A stretch of DNA of 64,000 nt, taken from contig NC_090751.1 in the NCBI RefSeq assembly GCF_036898095.1, positions 73,582,318 to 73,646,317 on the forward strand. Reading direction: 5' to 3'. This document shows positions 33,462 through 44,859 of the stretch, one piece after another. How positions within the stretch are numbered: position 1 is the stretch's first letter; every line of letters starts with the position of its first letter. A program made the position numbers and the translations under genes. The notes beneath the pieces are model-generated. The model was not told the DNA's origin. It worked only from the letters and a program-made list of their open reading frames with translations, and made no database searches. This DNA is from Palaemon carinicauda (taxonomy: Eukaryota; Arthropoda; Malacostraca; Decapoda; Palaemonidae).

Positions 33462-33769
33462 TAGTATTTCTGAAGTTACTTTAGACTGTAAAAATAAAAC
33501 TAATATTAATCAAATTATAAGACATCGGCCAGATAAATATAAACCCAATTCCACTTAACCAGATAAACGTTGTTTTTTATTTATTAAATGTCACTTAGGC
33601 AGGATGGATTACTATTCATATTATATTTATTTAAATAACTTCTCATTTGTGCAGTTGTACAAGTGTACCTTCGTAAATGGCTTTGATGATCATAGGCGTG
33701 ATCCTTTTCTCTGAAAACTTTAATGGCGTTACTCGACATTTGATGTTTTATGCGCACAGTAGTTATTTT

Positions 33770-34579
33770 TTATGATGAAGCATTATTAATGATCTGTTCA
33801 TCGTCTTCATCACTATCACGATTTTTATCGTTAAGACAAGATTTATTTGAATTGACAGCAATGAACGACTTGTGCTCGTTACTAAATCTGTTTATTAAAT
33901 TTTGATAATAAACAGTTGCTCCTTTTAAAGTTAAAGGGGCCTTGTGACATATATTAGTTAGACTAAAGAGACCAAGATTTTGTATGTAAACTACATTTTG
34001 CATATAAACATTGTCAATAATAGGTTTACTTGTATTTTTTTTTTTTTTCAGAAAAATCCAAGGTATGACTTTTTTTATTGCTTCTAACATCAAGTATTTT
34101 TCAGGGTAGATTTTCCGAGTAAAATCAAAAACAAATTTATTTTCTTTATATTTCAAGGAAGGTCCTATATCATCCTTTAATTTGCAATAATAATTCTTGT
34201 ACATATCTTCCGATGATTTTAGCATTGCATGGTATTTACGAAAAACTTCAATATGATGTTCGTGAATAAGAGCATTTCGTTCTTTTATTTCATCAATAGT
34301 AGGAGCTATTTGATAATGATTTTCTGATTTTTTAAAAGCATTATACCATTTGTGAATCGTCTGGACACTCAATGTTGAATTAGGTACATTTCCTTTAGAA
34401 GTTAAATTTGTATTAGATGCTCTGGGAATTGTTTTACTCAAAAGAGGAGCGTCAGTCATATTTTTCAAGACAAGGTTATAAGAAGAACATAAATCTTTAT
34501 TGTCAATTGGAATAGCTTGAGATATAGCTTTACCATTGCAATTGACAAATAATATATTTGAAGTATAAATTATACAATT
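33770..34579 (-). pseudogene. Protein B (unit 3, most complete)
   Basis: Open for 232 codons (33770-34468) plus an upstream part carrying CIIYTSNILFVNCNGK. It keeps the roughly 35-residue segment lost in units 1 and 2 (includes MLEAIKKVIPWIFLKKKK), then NVVYIQNLGLFSLTNICHK and an acidic C-terminus (DSDEDDEQ). A one-base deletion near 34579 shifts the 5' codons. Function unknown. Confidence 0.5.
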
Positions 34580-34608
34580 TTTTTCAAGGGTGGAATTTCT
34601 AACAATTT

Positions 34609-35196
34609 TTAATGATCAACGATCAGGTGATAAACAAAAGATAAAAGATCATAAAGAATATGATTAACCAATTTTTGTTGATCAATCATTGATGGGTGAT
34701 CTATATAAGGTTTATTTTTATTCTTTTTAGCGTTATATTGATATTCAATAAAAGCTTGTAAGCCCAACATCTTTTTAATATAAGCAACCAAAGCATTGTT
34801 AAGTTCAAATACACGAATACCAATTTCATCTGGTTTTATAGCATCATTTTCTGTTTTTTTTATAGATTAAGGGTTCTCCGTTTTGATAAATATTTTCTTC
34901 ATTATAATTATCATCTATTTTAGGAATATAATCTATATCTTCTTCTTCTTTAGATGAATCTTCCTAACTATCATTATGCTTTCCCTTTTTTTACTGAAAC
35001 AATCCAATTGTATATTTCCTTTTACTTTAATTATTATCTGTATAACCTTTCGTCTTTTATTATTTTTACTCTTATTCAACAATTTTGCTTCTGCTATATT
35101 TCTCTTGTAATAACCATAATTCAAAGTGAGGTTTCTTCTTAAGATACGTGTGATTATTTTCTTATTCATGACATTTTCTTTGTCAGAATCATGCAA
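34609..35196 (-). pseudogene. Broken gene upstream of B, unit 3 only
   Basis: Pieces in three frames: 34933-35196 (Lys-rich, MHDSDKENVMNKK...), an acidic EEEDIDYIPKIDDNYNEEN stretch around 34870-34940, and an open end (34609-34860) with IGIRVFELNNALVAYIKKMLGLQAFIEYQYN. An A-run near 34862 marks one frameshift. Units 1 and 2 deleted most of it. Confidence 0.4.
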
Positions 35197-35245
35197 ATCC
35201 TTACCACACCCGAAAGGATATTATTATTCAATGCTAAAATTTGCG

Positions 35246-35866
35246 CTAAAATTCAGCTATCGGGTAAAACGACGACTCCAGGTGGGAAAGCAAGATTTTA
35301 GAAATTGAATCATTACTGCGGTTAGGGTGTTTCTTTTCATCTATAGCATACGCACTTGTTCCATGAATAAAAGGTCCTAAGTTGTAAGGTATATGGGCAG
35401 GATTGGAAGGGTTGGTTAAACAAGATACTCCTCTTAAATGCTTTTCAATATCATCATATATTAGACCCAATCTTATAAAAGAACAAGGTGGGCATATTTC
35501 ATCAAATATTCTTTCTTGTTTATTCTGTAAATCTCTATTGTTATATTCGATATAGACCTGTCTATAATCACACGTCAAATCAACCTGTAAACCGTGTTCT
35601 ACAAGCTGAGTAAAAGCACAAGTCATGTTCAACTTTTTAGATCTTTCATTTAAAATCTCTAATTAATTTTGATCAGTCTTTGATAAATCTTTTAACATTG
35701 TATTTACCTTTTCATCATTATTCTGAATCATAAATTGTTGCTGCTGCGAAGAAAGAGGAGGAGGAGGAGGAGGAGGAGGAGGAGGAGGAGGAGGGGGAGG
35801 AGGAGGAGGAGGAGGATATGGAGTATTAGAAGAATATGATAGTAAAGGTGGTTGATTGATATCCAT
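35246..35866 (-). pseudogene. Proline-tract protein C (unit 3)
   Basis: ATG at 35866, MDINQPPLLSYSSNTPY, about 20 prolines, then SSQQQQF intact where units 1 and 2 have a stop. A TAA at about 35660 (absent in units 1 and 2) breaks the frame before the C-terminal part (35246-35632). The longer proline tract shows GGA-repeat length change. Confidence 0.55.
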
Positions 35867-35998
35867 TTTTTATTCATGTTAAAAATCATAAAAAATCAAT
35901 TCAATAAAACGTATAATAACAATAATAATAATAATAATAATAATAATGTAAGTTTCTTTTTTAAAGTTTCATCTTTAATTTTTGGATTTCCTTTTACA

Positions 35999-36193
35999 TC
36001 ACCTTTTTCTACAATACACATTACCAGTATTATCTAGAAAAATCTTATAAATCACATCATATTTTAAATCTACAGTTAAAAGAGATTTAGCTTTAATATT
36101 TATTATTTCATTTTTATTCATAAAAATCAAACCATTATTTGGTACATGTTTTCTAAATTCTATTAAATTTGGGTGAAGCGTTTCTTTACTCAT
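35999..36193 (-). CDS. Hypothetical protein, unit 3 only
   Basis: 64 codons from ATG ([30 protein letters not shown]...). Lies just past the breakpoint where units 1 and 2 switch to Penelope sequence, so it probably is the original viral neighbour of C. Unrecognised. Confidence 0.4.
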   Translation of the reverse strand: MSKETLHPNLIEFRKHVPNNGLIFMNKNEIINIKAKSLLTVDLKYDVIYKIFLDNTGNVYCRKR

Positions 36194-36210
36194 TATTGGT
36201 TAAATTTTAC

Positions 36211-37140
<930 letters not shown>

Positions 37141-37167
37141 TTTTTTATTTAGTCTTTTTTCTCTTAA

Positions 37168-37168
<1 letters not shown>

Positions 37169-37253
<85 letters not shown>
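37169..37253. repeat. (TA)n microsatellite
   Basis: TA array separating the divergently arranged 36697-37140 (-) and 37261-37542 (+) ORFs. Confidence 0.95.
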
Positions 37254-37255
<2 letters not shown>

Positions 37256-37260
37256 CGCTG

Positions 37261-37542
37261 ATGAATCTATACAAGAAAATGAATAAGAAAGCTATTCATT
37301 TTGTACAATGTACTGAAAAGGAAGAACATTTAGGAGAAATAATAATAGGAAACGACGACAACATTTCTTATACACTCGATGCTAACGTTATTGAAGCTAT
37401 GGATAAGAAAATTATAGATACTTTACAAATAATTATTTGCGAAAAACACACTTTTTCGTGGTGTTTAATTTGTAATGAAAATTATCAGTTTTGTGAACAT
37501 AGTATAAATATACCCATTTGTACATTTGGAGATTTTTCATAA
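37261..37542 (+). CDS. Cys-containing hypothetical protein, unit 3
   Basis: ATG to TAA, 93 codons. C-terminal CEKHTFSWCLICNENYQFCEHSIN looks like a small zinc-binding cluster (C/H spacing C..H..C..C..C..H). The 3' end is tandemly duplicated at 37483-37604. Immediately upstream of the BIR cluster. Unrecognised. Confidence 0.45.
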   Translation: MNLYKKMNKKAIHFVQCTEKEEHLGEIIIGNDDNISYTLDANVIEAMDKKIIDTLQIIICEKHTFSWCLICNENYQFCEHSINIPICTFGDFS

Positions 37543-37604
37543 ATATCAGTTTTGTGAACATAGTATAAATATACCCATTTGTACATTTGGAGATTTTTCA
37601 TAAT
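37483..37604. repeat. 61-bp tandem duplication
   Basis: Two copies with a period of 61 bp covering the last 20 or so codons of the preceding ORF and its stop. A GC-richer 150-bp stretch without recognisable gene (37605-37760) follows and may be a small foreign insertion. Confidence 0.85.
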
Positions 37605-37807
37605 CTTTTTTTACAACCTGTCCTCCCCCAGCTTTCCACCTACACACTGGGGTGGTGGCGTTAGTTATAAAAAGGCTTGTGTGAACTTGGTCAGGGCAGC
37701 TACAGGAAGAGAATGAGGAGATAAGGGGGCTACTCTTCACTTAACGTACACATCATCTGATCTGTGCTATAGAACACGAATCTCCATTTCCACTTTGTTT
37801 TTTGGGC

Positions 37808-38160
37808 ATGAATCCCTACTTAATTTGTCCTTATTATGACAATTATACTTTTACTTATGGGAGATATGCTTTGATGATAGAAATTAACCGAAGAAAAACA
37901 TTTAATCAATTTACTCTTCAAATAGATAAGAAAATAAACACATATAAAGCAGGATTTTATGCAATAGCGAAGTGATTTAATACGTTCTTGTGTTTGTTAT
38001 TCTAAATACGCCATTACAACAATTGAATTGGAAAATCCTCTACCTTTTCCGGAAAAGGAGAACCCCATCTGTGTGTTTTTACAAAGACAAAAAGAAAATG
38101 AAAACAAACTACCCTCTAAGAAAATGAATTGTTATCGTTATTTAAGTATGAACAGGAGTG
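37808..38160 (+). pseudogene. Possible BIR module 1 (weak)
   Basis: An ATG-initiated 55-codon piece (37808-37975) with RRKTFNQFT...YKAGFYAIAK, resembling the R..TF...AGFY start of a BIR domain. In another frame, SCVCYSKYAI follows as the CxC-type position. The C-terminal H..C part is not evident. Likely the degraded first domain of the BIR protein. Confidence 0.4.
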
Positions 38161-38395
38161 ATTAGACAGCTTTATTGATTGGCCCATTCCGTTGCTAAAT
38201 CCCAAAGATTTAGCGCAATGTTGTTTTTATTATTTAAAGAAACAAAAATCTGTTAATTGTGCTTTTTGTGGACACGCCTCTGAAAACTTTCAAATTCAAG
38301 AAGATATTTATTCACAACATAATATATACAATCTTTCGTATTGTCCCAATAATTTTCGAAATATGGTTTTTGGAAATGTTAACTATCAGTGTTAG
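38161..38395 (+). pseudogene. BIR domain module 2 (IAP-like)
   Basis: Open frame with LDSFIDWP (R/L..F..WP start), LAQCCFYYL (the A..GFYY position), then CAFC, sixteen residues, H, seven residues and C, the zinc ligands of a BIR domain. BIR proteins bind caspases or IAP antagonists; several insect and crustacean DNA viruses carry them to block apoptosis of infected cells. Separated from the neighbouring modules by frameshifts and stops, so no product is made. Confidence 0.65.
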
Positions 38396-38555
38396 TAACA
38401 TTTTGAGTGATGGAGAGTTTCATAATATTCCTAATATTTTTGAAGACGAAGATTATACTGGTATAATTGGTTTAAAAATAATCTAGTCAAATACCATACA
38501 TATGAACAGTGTCTTTATTTGCCTTTAACACTAAATGCCCCAGCAGTAGACTAAA

Positions 38556-38873
38556 CTTGATATATCAATTGAATATTTTGCTTGTGCATGTTTTTGCTAT
38601 TGTAAAGTTGAAGGTGATTCTATGTTTTGCCATCAATGTTTAGGTGGATTGAAAACCTGGCAGTTAGGTGATGATCCATGGAAAGAACATATTAAATACT
38701 ATCCAATTTGTCCTTTAGTACAATGGTATATGCATAAAAAATGTAATAATCAAGTTGTACTCCGAACATACGAAGAACCTACTAATGAGCAATTGGATTT
38801 TACTATTAATAAATTCAAAACTTTAGATTTGATCATTATCAATAAGATATTGTCGGAGCTTGGCAGATTTTAA
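38556..38873 (+). pseudogene. BIR domain module 3 (IAP-like), canonical
   Basis: Residues read GDSMFCHQC, then LGGLKTWQLGDDPWKEH and IKYYPIC, an exact CX2CX16HX6C BIR zinc site with the DDPW.EH signature. No RING domain follows; the frame ends at 38873, at the junction with the BEL/Pao element. Same orientation as the two preceding modules, probably all one multi-BIR gene. Confidence 0.75.
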
Positions 38874-38879
38874 AGCTGC

Positions 38880-39398
38880 TTTCCCTAAAGGACGCACTTC
38901 ACTCACACTATCTCCATGAATCTGTTTGGTTTTACCACTAACATTAGGTTGCGATTCTTCACCCTACAGTATTGTGGAGTTTATAAGTGGTGAGTGGATT
39001 TCCAAAGGAACCTATTTGTCTATGGTACGCTTACTTATAGATCCATTGTACAGAACATCCACTACTCTTATGATGTTTTCTTTATCTGTATACAATTTAA
39101 CAATACGACCTAAAGGCCACTCATGTTGCGGACCTGGCCATTCAACAATAACTACGTCCCCTACAAGTGGTGCTTTATCCTGACATACGTGTGAGCCACC
39201 GTAATGTTTCTCACGTAATGCAGTTAAGTACTCTTTTCTCCACATATTCTCAAAGTGGTTCAGAATAACAGACACTTGGCTGTAACGTTTATTGAATTCA
39301 CTATGCTCCAAAAAGTTCAGATATTCTTGACTATCTAGCACTACTGAAGGCACACTATAAATGAATTGGGGCAAGAGGTTCGATGGGAGTTTCTGCAT
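38880..39398 (-). pseudogene. BEL/Pao pol C-terminal domain (DUF5641-like)
   Basis: Open 39012-39398: NLLPQF..., WRKEYLTALREKH, VGDVVIVEWPGPQHEWPLGRIV, a chromodomain-like SH3 fold found after BEL/Pao integrases. Coding-like sequence rich in Arg/Ala/Lys continues left to about 38870. Confidence 0.8.
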
Positions 39399-39544
39399 CT
39401 ATGTAAGTCAAGGGACGATTATTCAATTTACACTGAATTTCCTTCAGCACAGTTTCTAATTCATCTGCATAAGACTCTTTTCTTGAACAGCACCTTTTTT
39501 ACACAGGACTTGGTTAGTCCAATGAGGCGTTCATAAAATCCACC

Positions 39545-40477
39545 CTACCAAGGAGCACGGCGTGCGATGACCTTCCATTGTATATTATTAACAGCCATAT
39601 ATTCCTTTACATCTCTTTGCATCAACAATTGATAAAAAAATCTGGCACTGGCCAAGAAATTACTACCATTGTCAGGAATAACAATGACAGGGGCAGAATA
39701 AATAGCACAAAATCGTCTAAAAATATTAATGAACGTTAATGCACTCATGTTAGATGCTAACTCTAAATGCAGTACATGTAAAAAGTACTATATAATATTT
39801 ATGAGGTTTACCATCTTCAGTTTTGGTTATGGTAATGGGACCTGAAAAATCAATACCAGTAGAAAAAATGGCCGTGTAAATTGAACTCTTACAGGTGGAA
39901 GTGGAGGAGGACCAGGGTAATGAAATCTCCTACCTTGAATTCTCTTACAATTTACACAATATCTTAAGAACTTCTTAATGGTTGATATCAACTTTGGTAT
40001 CCAATATTGTCTGCGAAGATAGGACAAAGTTTCTTTAACTCCACCATGCAGACATTTTTCCCGAGCAAAATCAATTAGGAGACTAGTTAAGTGACTCTTG
40101 GAAGGTATTAAGATAGGAAATTTGGTACTCTGGACTACATTAGAATAGTGCAGTCTACCACGACTATGAATAAGACCAGTAGACTCATCATAGTAAAGAC
40201 CTATATCTTTAATAACTTGCAGTTTATCCTGCTCAAGATTGTTCAATTCCTTCCTAAGGAAGGCACAAATTCTGGGATAATGTGTATCTTGAACATATCT
40301 GATCCAATACACAAGGGGATCGACTAATCTAATAGCAGATTTAACACACATAATGAAATTATAAACAATTCTAGTAACATTCATCACCTTCCTAAGCGAT
40401 GAGTAATTACTATAATAAAAAATAGGTTCTGGAATAGGCACTTCAGGAACAATCTCTGAAACAATTTCACAAATCAT
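39545..40477 (-). pseudogene. BEL/Pao integrase
   Basis: The 39827-40477 frame has the H2C2 zinc-binding region (HGGVKETLSYLRRQYWIP....CVNCKRIQGR). The 39545-39748 frame has the catalytic-core segment VIPDNGSNFLASARFF with the second Asp of the DDE triad. The parts are separated by frameshifts around 39750-39830. Confidence 0.85.
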
Positions 40478-40702
40478 TACAAAAAATCTCTGTTCAGGCC
40501 ATTGTTCAGGACGGGATAACCATTAAGGTCCATGGGTCCATAAACAAGATTTACGAAATTGAGCAATACTAATACCCCTTGTTAGGAGATCTGCAGGGTT
40601 CTCTTTGGTAGATACATATAAAAACTTGAAAGAGGATCCTATTTCCTTTATTTGAGCTTCTTTATTTTGTAAATAGGTAATTTTACATTTATTATTTTTA
40701 AG

Positions 40703-41089
40703 CTATTGGAGAGCAACTTCTGAGTCTGACCAAATTTTGACTTCTTCAATAAAGAAACTATTAAAAAGGTCTCGGATACAGCATGCAAATTGAGTACCTA
40801 GCAGTAATGCCGTAAGTTCTAACTGAGGTACAGTACGAGTTTTCAGTGGGGTTACTCTGGCCTTGCTAGCTACAAAATTAGATTGATTATTATTACTGAG
40901 ATAACAAACTGTACCATACGCAGTAGTACTGGCATCTACAAAAACATGAAGTCTATAAGAATCTCCCATCCAACAGATACATCTAGGAAATTTGAAGGTT
41001 GGGAGCTCTGATAATTCACAAGCCATAGTATTCCATCTGCCAAGAAATGAAGGTGGTAATTTTACATCCCAACCAATACTTCTTTCCAT
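40703..41089 (-). pseudogene. BEL/Pao RNase H
   Basis: Contains LHVFVDASTTAYGTVCYL (catalytic Asp of the first RNase H motif), PQLELTALLLGTQ (Glu motif) and IWSDSEVAL (second Asp). Follows the RT on the same strand. Confidence 0.85.
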
Positions 41090-41099
41090 GTTTCTTGAA

Positions 41100-41813
41100 T
41101 TAATATTTTCCTTTTAATCAAAATAGGCACACACATACCCAAAGTGTCAAAACAAGAAGATACAAGAGACAGTAATTGTCTCTTCATAACATATTATAAT
41201 GTTTCAAATTTACAGAGATTTACAAATAATGAATCACTTGAAAGTTCCCAATTTAAACATGATATTTTGTCAACAAGTGGAAATTCAAATGACTCCTCTG
41301 TACTCTGGTTTATATGATCCTTAAGTAATTTTGAATTACTGTTCTATTGTCTCAGATTCATTCCTGCCGTACTCATTTCAACATTAGCCACATCATATAA
41401 CTACAATAACTGCTGTTCATCATCAGTATTATGCTGAAAATTATCCATATAAAAACTAGATGATAAAACCCCTGAATAGGGTGAATGTGATATTTGAAAA
41501 TGATACTGTACGGTCATCTACAATAGACAATATTGGCTATGTAGGCAAATTTATTCATTCTAAACCTAACTAACAAATCAAGTAATTTCTCCGTTAACGA
41601 TGGACCGGCCATGAGATAATCATTCAATGATGCCGAGGATTTACTCACCTTTGCACTACAATTATACACCACTCTAAGGGGTATAGTGGAGGAGTTCGTT
41701 CTGACTGCATGATGTGGAAGATAGTGGGTGTTGGGACTTATTACAGGATTTTCAACCTCCTTAATAAAACCTAACTTTAATTGCTCCTTGATTATGTTAT
41801 TATAACATTTCAA
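41100..41813 (-). pseudogene. BEL/Pao reverse transcriptase
   Basis: The 41514-41813 frame reads HYLPHHAV, LRVVYNCSAK, SLNDYLMAGPSLTEKLLDLLVRF, diagnostic for BEL/Pao. Further left, in another frame, SSSFYMDNF is the catalytic YxDD-type box (YMDN) and EMSTAGMNLRQ is the following helix. Confidence 0.85.
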
Positions 41814-41849
41814 AAGCCCTGGTTGATGCTGGAACCTTTTTAGTTGATT

Positions 41850-43337
41850 TTACATTTGACCTAATGCTACATTATAATTAGTTGGGAGAAAAGGATGATT
41901 ATGCTTGAATGGTAATTCCACCCAGTATCTTCCATTCCTATGCAAAACAGTAGTTTCATACTTTGAAATAGTTTCTACATCACTTGGCGAAACTTGTGAA
42001 GGAATGATTCCAACCACATCAAGATCCCACAATTTATGCACAGGAAGAGTTTCATCAACCACAGCAGAGCTTATTGTGCGAGGATCAACCAACAATGGAG
42101 CACTTTCTCCTAACTCGACACTCACTCTAGCAACAAGGGCACTATTACAATGAATATGATCCGTACCTCTATGTGGAATGAGGCCATAAATTAAATAGCC
42201 ACCTGGAGATTCAAGTAAATCTGCATTATTCACTTGTCTCATACCTGATAAATAATTTCCTAGGAAATCTGAACCTATGATAATTTTTATATTGGCAATC
42301 CTATCTGATTTTATATCTCTATCTGCAAGATGATAACCTATCCTATCAAAATCTCTCATCGTGTCACAAAGGCCAGAAATTATTATCTGTTCAGGCATAT
42401 CTTTCACAACAATCAAGTTTACTCTCTTTTTCCTATTTCCCAAAGAAACTACAGGATTAACAATTTCATAATCCTTAGAATCACCCATACCATCAAAACT
42501 ATTCAAAATCATATATACACTAGCAACTGTTCTGAGGCTTAACTTATTGGCCAAATCTTTATGAATAAAGAAACGTTGACTTCCACTATCAAAGAGGCAC
42601 CTGACCGAGATTAACTGACCATCTTCTGATTTAACTGTTACCATTGCAGCAGGAAGAGCTACACTATAGTTTTGACGAGAAGTCTGTTTATGAATTATAG
42701 ACATCACTTGATTCGATGTTACAGGGTCACCCTTCAATTTATCACTGTTAATATCCTTACTAGTTACTGTAGACTTACCAATATTAGAAGTACCAACTGA
42801 ACCTTGAGAACTAATACAAAGGAAAGAATGATGTTTCCCATTTCTACAATGAGGACACATAGTGAGAATGGTAGCACACTCAGTAAACTGTTGTACCTTA
42901 GTACATTTAATACATCGATTCAATACCTTCAACCTTTCCCTCCTAGCATTTAGAGAGCTATAAATCGCACAGTCAAAGGGTCTATGTTTTCCCTTACAAT
43001 ACATGCAAGAATAATTACTAAGTGTAGTGTAAGTACCTACAGTATTTGAACCCTTAAATGGAGATGAAGTTTTTGCTGGTGACTGGAAACGGATTTTATT
43101 GACTTCTGGTGTTCCGTTATGAGCGTTCCCTTTATTTTCATGTTCAATAAAATTTAATAAGTGTTGAAGACCTTCCTTTATCTGACTTACACTAAAGTAC
43201 ATGGTTTTATAAAGACCAAACATAAAATCTTCTACCTCTTTTGGTAGTTTTAACACAATAAGTTCCCTCAATATCATCTCATTCGACGACACATCAATCT
43301 CAGAATCATGACCTATTTGCATGAGTAAGCTCTCCAA
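41850..43337 (-). pseudogene. BEL/Pao gag C-terminus and aspartic protease
   Basis: One 495-codon open frame: gag helix region, zinc knuckle CMYCKGKHRPFDC, second Cys/His cluster (CPHCRNGKHHSFLC), then the retropepsin-like CLFDSGSQRFFI with the catalytic Asp, and a C-terminal DUF1758-like part. The longest surviving ORF of the element. Confidence 0.85.
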
Positions 43338-43339
43338 AT

Positions 43340-43920
43340 CACCCTTAAAATCAAAGATTTCACTTCTAACGTATTTAGGCTTCCTAAATTAATCAAAGAC
43401 CTGGATAAAGTTCACCTTATCTTCTGTGGATCACAATACATTTCAGTTACCGCCTTAATGGCGTCACCATAATCAGAAGCTTCACCCCTAAAAGCTGCAG
43501 GTAGCTTTTGAGCATTGCCCTTGATACATTGGGTTAGATATACATATTTAGTAACATCTACTATGTCCTTCTTTGAATGTATAGATGTACTAAATTGATT
43601 AAAAAATCTAGTCCAATCTGGAGGGTCTCCTGAAAACTCTTAAATTTTATTTCAGGCAACTTTACCTTAATCATAGAATTAGTACTATCATGTGGATTAC
43701 TCGGAGAGATCGAGGAAAATTGTTTCATATACAATGACAGCTTAAGTTTAATCTCATGACATTTATCTTGGAGGTAAATATGTCTAGCCTCCCTCTCATC
43801 ATAACCACTTTCATCAATATATTTATCAACAAATATGTCCCATTGAGACTAGTAACTGTTCCACCTTTTCTGTCGGGAATTTCGAACTGATCAATCGAAA
43901 TTCCCGCCATTTGACTCCGC
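43340..43920 (-). pseudogene. BEL/Pao gag N-terminus
   Basis: ATG at about 43910 (MAGISIDQFEIPDRKGG). Frameshifted pieces follow with DPPDWTRFFNQFSTSI and YLTQCIKGNAQKLPAAF, matching the usual BEL gag core (GDP..W..F...F...I......YL....G.A). Several stops between 43380 and 43860. Confidence 0.7.
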
Positions 43921-44501
43921 CTACGTTGCGTCAAATTGGAGAGAGAGGAGAGAACTCGCGGGCGAATGAATGTGGTTCAAGACGAGAATGTTTTAGAGCT
44001 AAAAGAGAAACCGCCTGGTAGGGGAGGCGCTGAGACTAAAGAAATCGACCATTTGTAATTGAAGATTAAGAAATATAACGTCACTCTATTGTAACATGAT
44101 AAAAAAAATCCAATCTAGAAATTTAGGTTCAGGAAAAAATGCGGGAAAAAGGTGACGTCGGGGGTTGCAGAAGCCAGCTCTGCCTCTTTGATCCGACGTC
44201 CCCAACCACAGTAAGTCCTAATTGTTCTCTCTCCCCCCCTAGTGTACCCAGGTCGGTTTCCATATAGATTTTGCTAGAGTTATGTAAAATTTGTATCTGT
44301 GAATATTTCATCGATCCTTGTGCCAGGGGATCAGAGTTGTTTTGTAAAATACGTAAAAAGGTCTTGGTAAGGCGTTTATCGTGATAACTCACTAAATGTT
44401 TGATTAACTTTGCTAAAATCTTGAGTCCGATGCGGACATAGTTTTTTTCAGTTACGCACATGTTCATTAAGTCAAGTGTCTCTTTGTATGTCAAGTAAAG
44501 G
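43921..44501 (-). other. Region between BEL gag and DIRS, with one unexplained ORF
   Basis: 43921-44128 may be BEL 5' UTR. 44129-44494 (-) is an open 121-codon frame starting MTYKETLDLMNMCVTEKNY with a helical, repeat-like first 80 residues (ILAKLIKHLVSYHDKRLTKTFL). It is cut off at its 5' end by the DIRS insertion. It could be a host exon remnant or LTR-associated sequence; not recognised. Confidence 0.35.
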
Positions 44502-44859
44502 TTTTTTTGGGCTCAAGCCATGGCGTCCTGATGGAAGGTTCCTTTTTGGTAGCTTCCTTGGGTATATCACTACTAAATATTCCCAGAGAATTTAACCACA
44601 GGTTATCACAGAATTCTAACTTCTGGAGCGAGTATCCTAAAGGTTTCCCTTTTAAGACATCGTATATCAACAGGGGATGCATGTATTAACGCGCCACATA
44701 GCTATCTACACCCCAAACAGAGTTAACACTTCGGTGTGTAGGGGCGGAGAATAGCTGGGGAGCCGTTCCACAGCTAATCTCGTTCGTGGCTACTTTTGGT
44801 ACTCGAGACGTAAACAAACGGGCGCCATTGCTAAATGACGTCACGTCCGTCCCCATCCT
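44502..44859 (+). repeat. DIRS left inverted terminal repeat
   Basis: Starts near TTTTTTGGGCTCAAGCCATGG and matches the reverse complement of 52922-53304 closely up to the CGTCACGTCCGTC segment. The outermost bases differ from the right end, as expected for DIRS. Confidence 0.9.

Larger units (their letters stand above)
38850..43920 (-). mobile_element. BEL/Pao LTR retrotransposon, degenerate
   Basis: Read right to left: gag, zinc knuckles, aspartic protease, reverse transcriptase, RNase H, integrase and the C-terminal DUF5641-like domain, the order specific to BEL/Pao. Many stops and frameshifts. No 3' LTR is seen: the element ends against viral sequence at about 38850-38880. A 5' LTR was not identified between 43920 and the DIRS insertion. 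Confidence 0.85.
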
